Positions 9,312 to 16,156 of a stretch of 64,000 bases of DNA are shown here, one piece after another (the stretch's first letter is position 1; each line of letters opens with the position of its first letter). The notes beneath the pieces are model-generated. The model was not told where the DNA came from and did not search any database. It saw only the letters and a program-made list of their open reading frames with translations. The position numbers and the translations under genes were made by a program. Source of the stretch: Bacillota bacterium (lineage in GTDB: Bacteria > Bacillota > Proteinivoracia > UBA4975 > VEMY01); NCBI GenBank assembly GCA_009711825.1, contig VEMY01000010.1, positions 124,001 to 188,000 on the forward strand, in the 5' to 3' direction.

Positions 9312-9540
9312 ACCATAAATGACTAACAAATCCACGAATTACAGAATTGAACCTTAACATTGTTTAGGTAATGCGATACTTTTTCTATTTATCGAAACTC
9401 GATATCGGCTTTCGCAATCAACTGTTAGGTTTTTCCACGATATTCGTTCATACGACACCCTTCTAGACGATCCCTGATATTTCTGGATATCTTCATTGTT
9501 TGCTCATCGGTTTATCAATCATTAAACATTGAGCTTTACA

Positions 9541-9575
9541 GAAATTAAAATGTCGCTCCGCATACGCAAAGCGAC
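9541..9575 (-). terminator. Intrinsic terminator after aroK
   Basis: Two bases after the aroK stop codon the minus strand reads GTCGCTTTGCGTATGCGGAGCGAC, a hairpin with a GTCGCT/AGCGAC stem, followed by ATTTTAATTT. Confidence 0.65.
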
Positions 9576-9577
9576 TT

Positions 9578-10069
9578 TCACACTATAAACTTTTCTATCG
9601 TCTCTGCCAGATTTTCTATCGGCGCATCGACCTGCAACTGCCAGAGACAGCACTGCCGGTAGAGTTCCTGCCTGCGGTTATATAGGGCATAGAAACTCTC
9701 TTTGTCAACAGCCAAGGGACGATACTGCGAACTGGTCTGCACCCGATGCCAGCAGATATCCGGACCGGGGTCCAGAAGCAAAACCGGCAAACTCTGCAGG
9801 AGATTGCGGTTATTTTCAGATTCGACAACTCCGCCACCGAGAACGATGATGCCGCGTTTCAGACGGGCAAGTTCGCCCAGCAAGATCTGCTCCCGGGCAC
9901 GAAAGGCGACGGGGTCGGCATGGAGCTGGTTTCCGGGAGAGTCTCCCTGCCAGACTTCCAGCAAATGATCGCTGTCCCATAAAGGCAAATCCCACTCACG
10001 GGCTAGGTAGTGGCCAAGAGTGCTTTTACCAGATCCCATAAAGCCGATAAGGAATAGCAGCAACTTCAA
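9578..10069 (-). CDS. aroK: Shikimate kinase
   Basis: Phosphorylates shikimate at the 3-hydroxyl with ATP (aromatic amino acid pathway, cytoplasm). With a TTG start at 10069 the product is 163 residues, MKLLLFLIGFMGSGKST, the normal length and N-terminus. The open frame extends to 10144, but an AGGAGG 11 bases before the TTG and homology to usual starts favour 10069. Motifs: Walker A GFMGSGKST, DSDHLLE in the shikimate-binding region, the GGG turn in VLGGGVV, and the lid arginine around SSQYRPLA. aroE lies about 6 kb upstream in the same direction, with the TasA-like and comG-like genes between them. Confidence 0.9.
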   Translation of the reverse strand: MKLLLFLIGFMGSGKSTLGHYLAREWDLPLWDSDHLLEVWQGDSPGNQLHADPVAFRAREQILLGELARLKRGIIVLGGGVVESENNRNLLQSLPVLLLDPGPDICWHRVQTSSQYRPLAVDKESFYALYNRRQELYRQCCLWQLQVDAPIENLAETIEKFIV

Positions 10070-10125
10070 TTCTCTTAGCACCTCCTGGCAAACATAATAT
10101 ACCAAACCGGGGAAGAGCAAATTGG

Positions 10126-11061
10126 CTAAGGCAGAACCTCCCAAACATGGGAAGCGTCGGGTGGGTCATTTTGAGTATACCAACCTGCCCTGTATTGCTG
10201 CCCGTTATACCAAACAATATCGCCGTTGTTATAAACATTGAAAGAACGCCACTCATCGGTCAACTCATTCCAAGGACTGCGCATTAATCCAGGTTGATCA
10301 TTTTGACTATAACCTCTAGCCCGAAATTCTTTACCTTCAAAAACAACAATGTCACCTTCGCCATAAACATTATACCAACGCCACTCATCGGTTACCTCTT
10401 GCCATACGGGGTCTGTCCCCGGTTCAATCCCTTGAATGTACCACCGGGCCCAAAAGATTCTTCCGTCGTGTATAACGTAATCATCTTCCTCATAAATCGT
10501 TACCGAATCCCATTGAGGATATGATTCAACAACATTTATTTGAACAGGGAATTCGTAAGTGCCAATGGTATTGCCTTCAAGAGCGACCGACAATGTAACA
10601 TTTGTCGAAAATAATCCTATTTCTTTGTTTTTAAATTGAAACTCAGCCTCAATATTGCCGCTATCCCCGGGCTGAATACGATTATTGCCAGTCAAATCGG
10701 TAAGCATGTTATTTTTCATAAGAGAATTAGGGTTATCTATATTGAAAGTTACGGTAATTGCTGAGTTAGACTTATTTACTATTTCACCCAAGAGAAAACT
10801 CTCTTTACCTTTAGAATTTTCATGGTTACCAAAATCAACAACAAAATCTCCATTGTGGTTGTGAAACCCCACGGGCCCACTTCCATCTTGTCGCTGATAG
10901 GTGTCTTCATTGTTACCCAATGTAATATAGAAAAGGACATGGCCAGGATGGGTGCTAATTGTGTCTTCGGCTATAATGTAACTAGTACCAAAAAAAGCCA
11001 TCGCCTGTGGGCTAATAGCAATAACTGCAATTATAACAAGGGCGATGATTAACTTTTTCAC
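10126..11061 (-). CDS. Secreted protein: TasA-like N-terminal region plus three CBM5/12-type chitin-binding modules
   Basis: 311 residues from the GTG at 11061, whose GTGA overlaps the sipW stop and which follows GGGGGG; the frame extends to 11109 without a better start. Residues 1-22 (MKKLIIALVIIAVIAISPQA) form a signal peptide. Residues ~25-180 are a beta-rich domain with features of SipW-processed fibre proteins (IIAEDT after the signal, and conserved Asn/Gly-rich strands). Then come three tandem ~40-residue repeats (about 184-224, 228-268, 273-311), each of the form W-x-Y-x-x-GD-x-V-x-(Y/F)-x-G-x-x-(Y/F)-x-A-x-(W/G)-x-x-(Q)-N/G-x-x-PG...W, the signature of carbohydrate-binding family 5/12 (ChiC-type). 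No catalytic domain. Likely anchors matrix fibres to chitin-like or peptidoglycan sugars (inference). Confidence 0.8.
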   Translation of the reverse strand: MKKLIIALVIIAVIAISPQAMAFFGTSYIIAEDTISTHPGHVLFYITLGNNEDTYQRQDGSGPVGFHNHNGDFVVDFGNHENSKGKESFLLGEIVNKSNSAITVTFNIDNPNSLMKNNMLTDLTGNNRIQPGDSGNIEAEFQFKNKEIGLFSTNVTLSVALEGNTIGTYEFPVQINVVESYPQWDSVTIYEEDDYVIHDGRIFWARWYIQGIEPGTDPVWQEVTDEWRWYNVYGEGDIVVFEGKEFRARGYSQNDQPGLMRSPWNELTDEWRSFNVYNNGDIVWYNGQQYRAGWYTQNDPPDASHVWEVLP

Positions 11062-11441
11062 CAGAATCCCCCCAATGGAACCTGAAATACGACACGTCCA
11101 ATAATCCATTGATACTCAATAGCCGCCGGAGTAGCATCAGGAACTGCGTCTCCCTGAGTATAAAACATCCCGTCTGCGATTTCCACAATCCGATGTGTTT
11201 CGGTGTTAAACCCGGGTTGTTGGTAAGTAATTATATCGCCGGTCCGTAATTCTGAGCTTTCCACTGGCTGGACAACGATAATATTATTCGGTCTAATATA
11301 GGGCGCCATACTGCTTGAGGTAACACGAAAAGACTGCCACCCCCATAATTGGGGAACCCACATCAGTGCTAGAATGGCAATCAGGAAGACTGTAAATGAA
11401 ATTATAGCACCTTTGATAGCTGTTGTTAGTATATTAAACAT
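11058..11441 (-). CDS. sipW: Signal peptidase I of the ER/archaeal type (SipW-like)
   Basis: Membrane-bound signal peptidase, 127 residues. A first hydrophobic helix (8-30) precedes the catalytic Ser in TSSSMAPYI (S44). The general base is a His (TETHRIVEI, H83) instead of the Lys of usual bacterial enzymes, and the acidic residue is in TQGDAVPD (D98), the arrangement known for SipW and eukaryotic Sec11. SipW enzymes mature TasA/CalY fibre proteins. It sits between a TasA-like gene and a secreted CBM protein, which are its probable substrates. No Shine-Dalgarno is directly upstream of the ATG; a hairpin at 11450-11473 separates it from a GGAGG (see findings). Confidence 0.9.
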   Translation of the reverse strand: MFNILTTAIKGAIISFTVFLIAILALMWVPQLWGWQSFRVTSSSMAPYIRPNNIIVVQPVESSELRTGDIITYQQPGFNTETHRIVEIADGMFYTQGDAVPDATPAAIEYQWIIGRVVFQVPLGGFW

Positions 11442-11449
11442 ATCTGGTT

Positions 11450-11473
11450 AAGGGGCTGCAACAGCAGCCCCTT
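11450..11473 (-). promoter_or_regulatory. Intercistronic hairpin between the TasA-like gene and sipW
   Basis: AAGGGGCTGC-TGTT-GCAGCCCCTT on the minus strand, a perfect 10-bp stem with a 4-base loop, eight bases before the sipW ATG. No T-run follows, so it is unlikely to be a full terminator. GGAGGAA lies directly 5' of the stem. Confidence 0.6.
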
Positions 11474-11491
11474 TTCCTCCGTCTCTAAGGT

Positions 11492-12073
11492 TTAATCTTC
11501 GCTAGGTTCAAGAATATTCCCTTCATCATCTATTGCGTCAACTTGGTATGCATGAAAGGTTATTTCTACCTGAGTAGATTGGGCACTATACTGATTATCG
11601 GCAGCTTGAGACAAATGGACGTAGAAACTAAGAGTAACATCATCATTGGGATCTAATTGATCTTGTCCCACTACAATTTCTCCATCGATGAGGTTATCTT
11701 TATATATGTCAGCGCCATCATCATCTTGGATAACCAAATAAAGCTCACTTTCGTCTCCCCACAATATGTTCGAATCTTGTGTATCAGGCCGTGCAATTTC
11801 TACCCAATAGATGAACTCAACTTCTCCTGAATTCTTAATCGTGACCTCTTTGGATTCGCTTTGACGACCTGGAATTAAATCAGTTACTGTAATAAGTTCT
11901 TCATAGTTTTCAATTTCAGCCTTCCATTCTAGAACAGTTACGTCGCTGGTATCTGTTTCTACAGTACTAAACCAAGCACCAGTTCCCTGAATCGTAACTA
12001 CACTATAAACCAATAGAATCATTACAAAAGCCAAGCCTATGATGACTGAGGTCCGTCTTCTTCCTCTGCTCAT
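11492..12073 (-). CDS. TasA/CalY-like SipW-dependent fibre protein
   Basis: 193-residue secreted protein. Signal region: basic MSRGRRR, hydrophobic 9-27, then GTGAWFSTVETDTSDVTV, which matches the SipW-type cleavage context (G-T-x-A-x-F-S/T-D/T) seen in TasA and camelysin precursors. The mature part is beta-rich with LIPGRQSESKEVTIKNSGEVEF, the 'N-x-G-x-x-x' strand typical of TasA-family proteins, and an acidic tail (EGNILEPSED). ATG follows GTGGGGGT. First gene of an operon with sipW and the CBM protein, behind a consensus promoter with two operator-like repeats. Probably forms extracellular fibres in biofilm or spore-associated matrix; camelysin-type metalloprotease activity cannot be claimed, as no HExxH is present. 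Confidence 0.82.
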   Translation of the reverse strand: MSRGRRRTSVIIGLAFVMILLVYSVVTIQGTGAWFSTVETDTSDVTVLEWKAEIENYEELITVTDLIPGRQSESKEVTIKNSGEVEFIYWVEIARPDTQDSNILWGDESELYLVIQDDDGADIYKDNLIDGEIVVGQDQLDPNDDVTLSFYVHLSQAADNQYSAQSTQVEITFHAYQVDAIDDEGNILEPSED

Positions 12074-12136
12074 TTAATTACCCCCACTTTAATTTGTCCC
12101 ACGCATACCCAGGCACCCTACCTGCTTGTCCAAACT

Positions 12137-12174
12137 AAAGTGCTCATTTATTACTGGGGAAAGTGCTCATTTAT
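12137..12174 (-). promoter_or_regulatory. Twin 15-bp direct repeats downstream of the TasA-like promoter (candidate operator)
   Basis: The 15-mer ATAAATGAGCACTTT (minus strand) occurs twice with no mismatch, at 12160-12174 and 12137-12151, a 23-base period (about two helical turns). They start about six bases after the expected transcription start of the promoter at 12187-12215, where a repressor would block elongation or open-complex formation. Confidence 0.6.
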
Positions 12175-12186
12175 GTACCCATTGCG

Positions 12187-12215
12187 ATAATATCAATTCC
12201 CGATAGGACTGTCAA
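12187..12215 (-). promoter_or_regulatory. Sigma-A promoter of the tasA-like/sipW/CBM operon
   Basis: TTGACA (12210-12215), exactly 17 bases, TATTAT (12187-12192) on the minus strand. The predicted start near 12180 gives a ~105-base leader to the ATG at 12073. Confidence 0.8.
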
Positions 12216-12240
12216 CAAGAATTTGTATTTTTTGTCTGAT

Positions 12241-12540
12241 TTAGTCGTAATCCACACTCACAATTACTCTGTCGAGGCGAACCGTGATTGTTGAGGCATC
12301 AATCTCAATTGTCACTTCGCTATCAGGCCAATTGTCTGCCACCTGCAAGGCGAGGTCTGGGTTTTGTTTTGCCAGCTCCGCCAGCGAGTGAGCTACATAC
12401 TTGGCCCGGGTATAGTGATAGTCATCCAGGGCCGAGGCAAGGTCAGAGCGAGCGTTATGTAAGAGTGTGATGGCTGCGGGAACTGCCGCCAACATCAACA
12501 CCAGCACAACTATCAAGACATATCCTTTCTGGTTATTCAT
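12241..12540 (-). CDS. Small pseudopilin-like membrane protein, last gene of comG-like operon
   Basis: 99 residues. MNNQKG-YVLIVVLVLMLAAVPAAITLL has the basic leader, Gly at -1 and long hydrophobic helix of a pseudopilin but no Glu at +5, as in GspK/PilX-type tip subunits. The soluble part is short and acidic. Its start overlaps the end of the preceding pseudopilin gene by eight bases. Function inferred only from position and N-terminus. Confidence 0.65.
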   Translation of the reverse strand: MNNQKGYVLIVVLVLMLAAVPAAITLLHNARSDLASALDDYHYTRAKYVAHSLAELAKQNPDLALQVADNWPDSEVTIEIDASTITVRLDRVIVSVDYD

Positions 12541-12952
12541 TGCTCATCTGAAAGCAACTCCGGTATGTCTGCCCATCTTTATATATCAGCGTCATCCAGA
12601 GAACATCATCGTCGAGCTGCCAATCAACGGCCTGCACCTTGTCGGCGAAGGCGGCATCGCGATTTTGCCAGTTGCGGTAAAAGGAACCAGCGGGCGTCAA
12701 ACGGTAGGTGGCCAAGCCGCTGTCCAGATAAAAAATTGCCCTGTCGGACAAAATCGATACAGACTTGGCATTCATGGCGTCTGTAGCCAAGGAATCGTAG
12801 GCCTGGGCTGCCCAATGGCGTTGCCGGGCCTGGTCATTGGTTGTGTGCCACATCTGCCAGAATACATAAAGCTGCGTCGCAGCCACAGTCAAGATAAGTA
12901 ACGAGAGTGCGGTGGCGACCAATGTTTCCAGTAAGATATAGCCCTTGCTCAT
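12533..12952 (-). CDS. Pseudopilin (ComGF/GspJ-like)
   Basis: 139 residues. MSKG-YILLETLVATALSLLILTVA is a class III prepilin signal with Gly at -1 and Glu at +5. The soluble domain has the 'DR.IFYLDSGLATYRLT' type strand pattern seen in ComGF/GspJ proteins. Its ATG overlaps the stop of the previous gene (12949-12952, ATGA). Exact orthology to a com gene is uncertain. Confidence 0.72.
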   Translation of the reverse strand: MSKGYILLETLVATALSLLILTVAATQLYVFWQMWHTTNDQARQRHWAAQAYDSLATDAMNAKSVSILSDRAIFYLDSGLATYRLTPAGSFYRNWQNRDAAFADKVQAVDWQLDDDVLWMTLIYKDGQTYRSCFQMSNE

Positions 12953-13266
12953 TGCACTCGAACCATAGCCAGTGGTTTGGGTAGCGCTTCGCCTGTGACC
13001 TCCACCTGCCAGTAGCTGATGCCGTTTGAGTGTAGAGCGGTGAGTGTACTGGTGAGACTGGCTTCACTAAGCACATCCGGCGCCTGACCGGCTGAGGCCA
13101 ACTCCAGATGGGCCTGGGCCAACAGCCGTCCCCTGGTCACCGCCTGGGCAGTGTCAGCTATTTGCAATGTACTGACAAACAAAGCACCCAAGGTCAGGGC
13201 AACAAGCACCATGATTGCCGCAGCAGCGGCCACATCCAGGAGGATTGCGCCCTTACTCTTGCTCAT
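12949..13266 (-). CDS. Pseudopilin-like minor subunit
   Basis: 105 residues from the ATG at 13266, which overlaps the end of the comGC-like gene by 14 bases; the frame extends to 13287 but that start lacks support. MSKSKG-AILLDVAAAAAIMVLVALTLGALF has Gly at -1 and Asp (not Glu) at +5. A short soluble domain ends in a repeated Val-rich strand. Belongs to the comG-like operon by overlap on both sides. Confidence 0.65.
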   Translation of the reverse strand: MSKSKGAILLDVAAAAAIMVLVALTLGALFVSTLQIADTAQAVTRGRLLAQAHLELASAGQAPDVLSEASLTSTLTALHSNGISYWQVEVTGEALPKPLAMVRVQ

Positions 13267-13576
13267 GGTTACAGACCACCCGGCCATCTTCTAGCTCGTA
13301 TTCCCCACCCAACGGGCACTCCACCGGTTTGGAAAGTAATTTTTCCTCTGTCAGAAGCTCGGTCAGGGTTTGGTTTTCCGGCTTTGGCAGCTCGCCATTT
13401 TTAAGCCGGTAGCGCTCAACCTGGGCATCGAGAATTTCAATATTGGCAATGCAAGCGTCTTGGCGGGAACTTTCCAAGGCATGCAGATAATTGGGCACAG
13501 CAATTGCCGCCAAAATGCTGATAATCGCCACCACAACCAGCACCTCCATCAGTGTAAAACCATCCTTGTTTAACAT
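13253..13576 (-). CDS. comGC: ComGC-like major pseudopilin
   Basis: 107 residues, MLNKDG-FTLMEVLVVVAIISILAAIAVPNY: canonical prepilin cleavage site, Glu+5, and the 'AIAVPNY' helix end of GspG/PilA/ComGC major pilins. Two cysteines in the C-terminal part (VECPLGGEYELEDGRVVCNH) could form the disulfide known for GspG-type pilins. In competence systems this forms the transformation pilus. It follows comGB by 14 bases with a normal ribosome binding site (AGGTGA). Confidence 0.85.
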   Translation of the reverse strand: MLNKDGFTLMEVLVVVAIISILAAIAVPNYLHALESSRQDACIANIEILDAQVERYRLKNGELPKPENQTLTELLTEEKLLSKPVECPLGGEYELEDGRVVCNHEQE

Positions 13577-13590
13577 GTTTTCACCTACCT

Positions 13591-14568
13591 TTAAATAGCA
13601 GTCATTATGCCCAACAAAGGAAGCATAAGCGTGAGAAGCAGCAAGGCCACCAAGCCGCCAACCGCCAGAACCGACAAGGGTTCAAGATAGCGCTGCAACA
13701 TTGCGAACCCGGTCTCCGTCTCCTCCAGATAATAATCTGCAGCCCGTTTCAGGGTGGACTCCATATCACCGGTAATTTCGCCCTGGGCAACAAAGGCCGG
13801 CAGCAGGCCGGGACTTTCCGCCAGCGACGTGGTCAGATCGATTCCCATGCGCAGGTCTTTGAGCACAGACGGCGCCGGCCCAGACGGGTTCAGGGTCGCG
13901 GCCATTTCCAATCCATGCTCTAAGTTCTTACCTACTGCCACCGTCATGGCGGTAATCCGGCAGAAGTAATAACAATTGATGCTGCGCATTATCGGGATTT
14001 TTGCTCGTGCCTGCCAGGGCAGTCTTCTTATCCACATCGTTGTCCCTGTCAGTGCGGCAACAATCAGGAGGGCAATCAGGGCGAACCGGAATGGCGTCAG
14101 CGCCTGGGAAAGGGCAAACACCGCTTGTGTCGCCGGCGGAGGAATTACATCGAGACCGGCGTAGAGGTCGGCGAATACCGGCGTCACATGCCAGAGGGCC
14201 ACCAGGCCACTTATCCCGGCGACAGTGAGCACCAGCATCGGATAAAACAACATCCGCGCCAGCTGGTTCTGGATTTGCCAGCGCTGCTGATAATGCTGGC
14301 CCAAAAGTTCCAGGGCCGGGAGCAGGCTGTCGTTGTCCTCGCCAATCTTCAGCAAGCGACAGTAGAAGTCTGGAAATAATTTGGGCATGCCGGCCATTGT
14401 CTGGTGGACCGGGTGTCCGTTTCGCAGGGTGGTGGCCAGCGTTCCTGTGGCCTTGGCATAGCCCCGGTGGGGGAAATATGCGGACAAATGCTCCAGGGCG
14501 GTGACCAGGGGCAGGCCGCTTCTTAGCATCGAAGCCAATTGCCTGGTACAGAGCAGCAGATACTTCAT
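13591..14568 (-). CDS. comGB: ComGB-like / GspF-family platform protein
   Basis: 325-residue membrane protein with two T2SSF domains. The first contains FPDFYCRLLKIGEDNDSL and the second PAFVAQGEITGDMESTL, the duplicated 'G-E-x-x-x-x-L' motif. Transmembrane helices are near 110-130, 155-178 and 295-322. Its ATG overlaps the comGA stop (ATGA at 14565-14568). Second copy of this family in the window, clearly diverged from pilC at the left edge, consistent with a separate DNA-uptake pseudopilus. Confidence 0.87.
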   Translation of the reverse strand: MKYLLLCTRQLASMLRSGLPLVTALEHLSAYFPHRGYAKATGTLATTLRNGHPVHQTMAGMPKLFPDFYCRLLKIGEDNDSLLPALELLGQHYQQRWQIQNQLARMLFYPMLVLTVAGISGLVALWHVTPVFADLYAGLDVIPPPATQAVFALSQALTPFRFALIALLIVAALTGTTMWIRRLPWQARAKIPIMRSINCYYFCRITAMTVAVGKNLEHGLEMAATLNPSGPAPSVLKDLRMGIDLTTSLAESPGLLPAFVAQGEITGDMESTLKRAADYYLEETETGFAMLQRYLEPLSVLAVGGLVALLLLTLMLPLLGIMTAI

Positions 14569-15611
14569 ACATGCCCCTCCATTTCCAGAGCAATGCGAGT
14601 CAACTCATCACTGGTTGTGCGCCCCTGCTCCACTTTGTGGAGACAGTCATCCAGAAGGGTTGGCTTAGGGGGATTTGGTTCGTTACCGGTGAGAATTGCC
14701 TGACGGCAGGGTCCGGTTACATTAAGCAGTTCAAATATACCCACCCGGCCAAACCAGCCACTGCCCATGCAACGCTGACACCCCTTTTTGCAAGTACAGG
14801 GGCGCCGCACCAGCCGTTGCGCCAGGACACCGTTCAGCGCCCCTGCCACCTGATAGCGGGCACAGTTCATCTCCAGCAAGCGGTTTACAGCCCCCCGGGC
14901 CGTGAGGCTGTGCATCGTCGCCATGACCAGGTGCCCGGTCATCGCCGCCCGTACGCTGATTGCCGCCGTCTCGGCATCGCGAATCTCCCCCACCAGGACC
15001 ACATCCGGATCCTGACGCAACAGGCCCCGGAGCCCGGTGGCAAAATCCAGTCCGCTGCGGTAATTGACTTGGGTTTGCACCACATCGGCCAGCCGGTACT
15101 CCACCGGGTCTTCCAAGGTCATGATATTTACCCGGCTCCTGTCCAGGAGGTGCAGGGCGGCGTAGAGTGTGGTGGTCTTACCCGAGCCGGTGGGACCGGT
15201 GACCAGTAGCAGGCCCTGACGCCTCAAAACCATGCGGGAAAACTCCTCGGCCATTGCCTGGGGCATGCCCAGTTCGCCCAGATCCAGGCTCAAAGGCTCA
15301 CAGGGCAGCAGACGCAGGGCAAGCTTTTCCCCCAGGATGCTGGGTTGGGAGGCGGCCCGCAGGTCAAAATGTCTGCCCGCCACGACTTTGTGGAAGCTGC
15401 CATCCTGGGGCAGCATGCGCTGGGCCACATCCATGCCCGATTCCACCTTGATGATGCTGATCAGCTGGCGGCCCTCCCCGGTGGGCAATGTACGCCCGGG
15501 CAGCAGTTGGCCGTCGATACGCATGCGGATGCGAAATTGTTCTTCCGTCGGTTCGATATGCACGTCGGTGGCGCGAAGGTCCACCGCTGAATTTAACAAC
15601 TCGGCAAGCAT
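14565..15611 (-). CDS. comGA: ComGA-like / GspE-family traffic ATPase
   Basis: 348 residues, lacking the N-terminal MshEN domain of PilB, which is the length of ComGA. Walker A GPTGSGKTT at 139-147, Asp box MTLEDPVEYR (164-173), Walker B DPDVVLVGEIRD (201-212), His box GHLVMATMHS. The zinc loop is CTC-x3-CQRC (C272, C274, C278, C281), tighter than the CxxC-x4-CxxC of PilB. ATG follows AGGAGGTAAATC. Drives assembly of the pseudopilus for DNA uptake if this is a true competence system; ComEA/EC are not in the window. Confidence 0.87.
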   Translation of the reverse strand: MLAELLNSAVDLRATDVHIEPTEEQFRIRMRIDGQLLPGRTLPTGEGRQLISIIKVESGMDVAQRMLPQDGSFHKVVAGRHFDLRAASQPSILGEKLALRLLPCEPLSLDLGELGMPQAMAEEFSRMVLRRQGLLLVTGPTGSGKTTTLYAALHLLDRSRVNIMTLEDPVEYRLADVVQTQVNYRSGLDFATGLRGLLRQDPDVVLVGEIRDAETAAISVRAAMTGHLVMATMHSLTARGAVNRLLEMNCARYQVAGALNGVLAQRLVRRPCTCKKGCQRCMGSGWFGRVGIFELLNVTGPCRQAILTGNEPNPPKPTLLDDCLHKVEQGRTTSDELTRIALEMEGHV

Positions 15612-15621
15612 GATTTACCTC

Positions 15622-16053
15622 CTAACGCTGGACCCGTACCCGACCGGAATGGTTGGCAATAATGATTTGCACATTTCCCTGCCAGTTTTCATGGGTAAGG
15701 GAGATCCTGCCGTTTTGACTGGCCCGGCCGCTGGGATGGTAGCGGACTTGGTGCTGATAGCTTAGGTAGTCAAACTCCACGCCTGCTGGCAGCCAAATTG
15801 TCTGAGCAACCGGGTATTGACCGGAAAGGTCTTTAATTACGTAGCAATTATCGAAGGGGAAAAAAGCGAACTCAAAGGTTGTGTTTTGGGCCACAGCCAG
15901 CTGTTGATAGTGTTGCAGTTCCCTTGCAAGGCGCTCCGCTGCCTGTTCGGCTGAGAGAACCGCAGCCAGGTCTACTCCCACCGGCGCCACCACCGCCATG
16001 CCAAGGCCGAGAATTGCCAAAGCGACCGCGACAGAAATTAGTTTAAAATCCAA
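15622..16053 (-). CDS. GspH/ComGD-like pseudopilin with atypical leader
   Basis: 143 residues from a TTG start (GAGGGGAG upstream). The N-terminus MDFKLISVAVALAILGLGMAVVAP is hydrophobic but lacks the Gly|Phe-x-x-x-Glu prepilin site. The rest (AAERLARELQHYQQLAVAQNTTFEF ... FDYLSYQHQVRYHPSGRASQ-NG) follows the GspH/FimT pattern, including the 'F-x-x-x-G' C-terminal strand region. Eleven bases before comGA. Either a degenerate pseudopilin or one processed differently. Confidence 0.65.
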   Translation of the reverse strand: MDFKLISVAVALAILGLGMAVVAPVGVDLAAVLSAEQAAERLARELQHYQQLAVAQNTTFEFAFFPFDNCYVIKDLSGQYPVAQTIWLPAGVEFDYLSYQHQVRYHPSGRASQNGRISLTHENWQGNVQIIIANHSGRVRVQR

Positions 16054-16136
16054 CGCTAATCGCTCCCCTCAACTTTTTCTATTTTTTTCGCCACCAGTTG
16101 ACTGTTTTCCTGCAAGAATCCGAAAATTCTGTACAC

Positions 16137-16156
16137 GAAAAAACACCTTACGGTGT
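16137..16156 (-). terminator. Intrinsic terminator overlapping the aroE stop codon
   Basis: Minus strand ACACC-GTAA-GGTGT followed by TTTTTTCG; the TAA in the loop is the aroE stop. It would reduce transcription from aroE into the comG-like operon. Confidence 0.7.

Noticed and set aside
10601-10611. TTTGTCGAAAA, a good Spo0A box
   Set aside because: It lies in the middle of the CBM-protein coding sequence far from any promoter; chance occurrence is likely.
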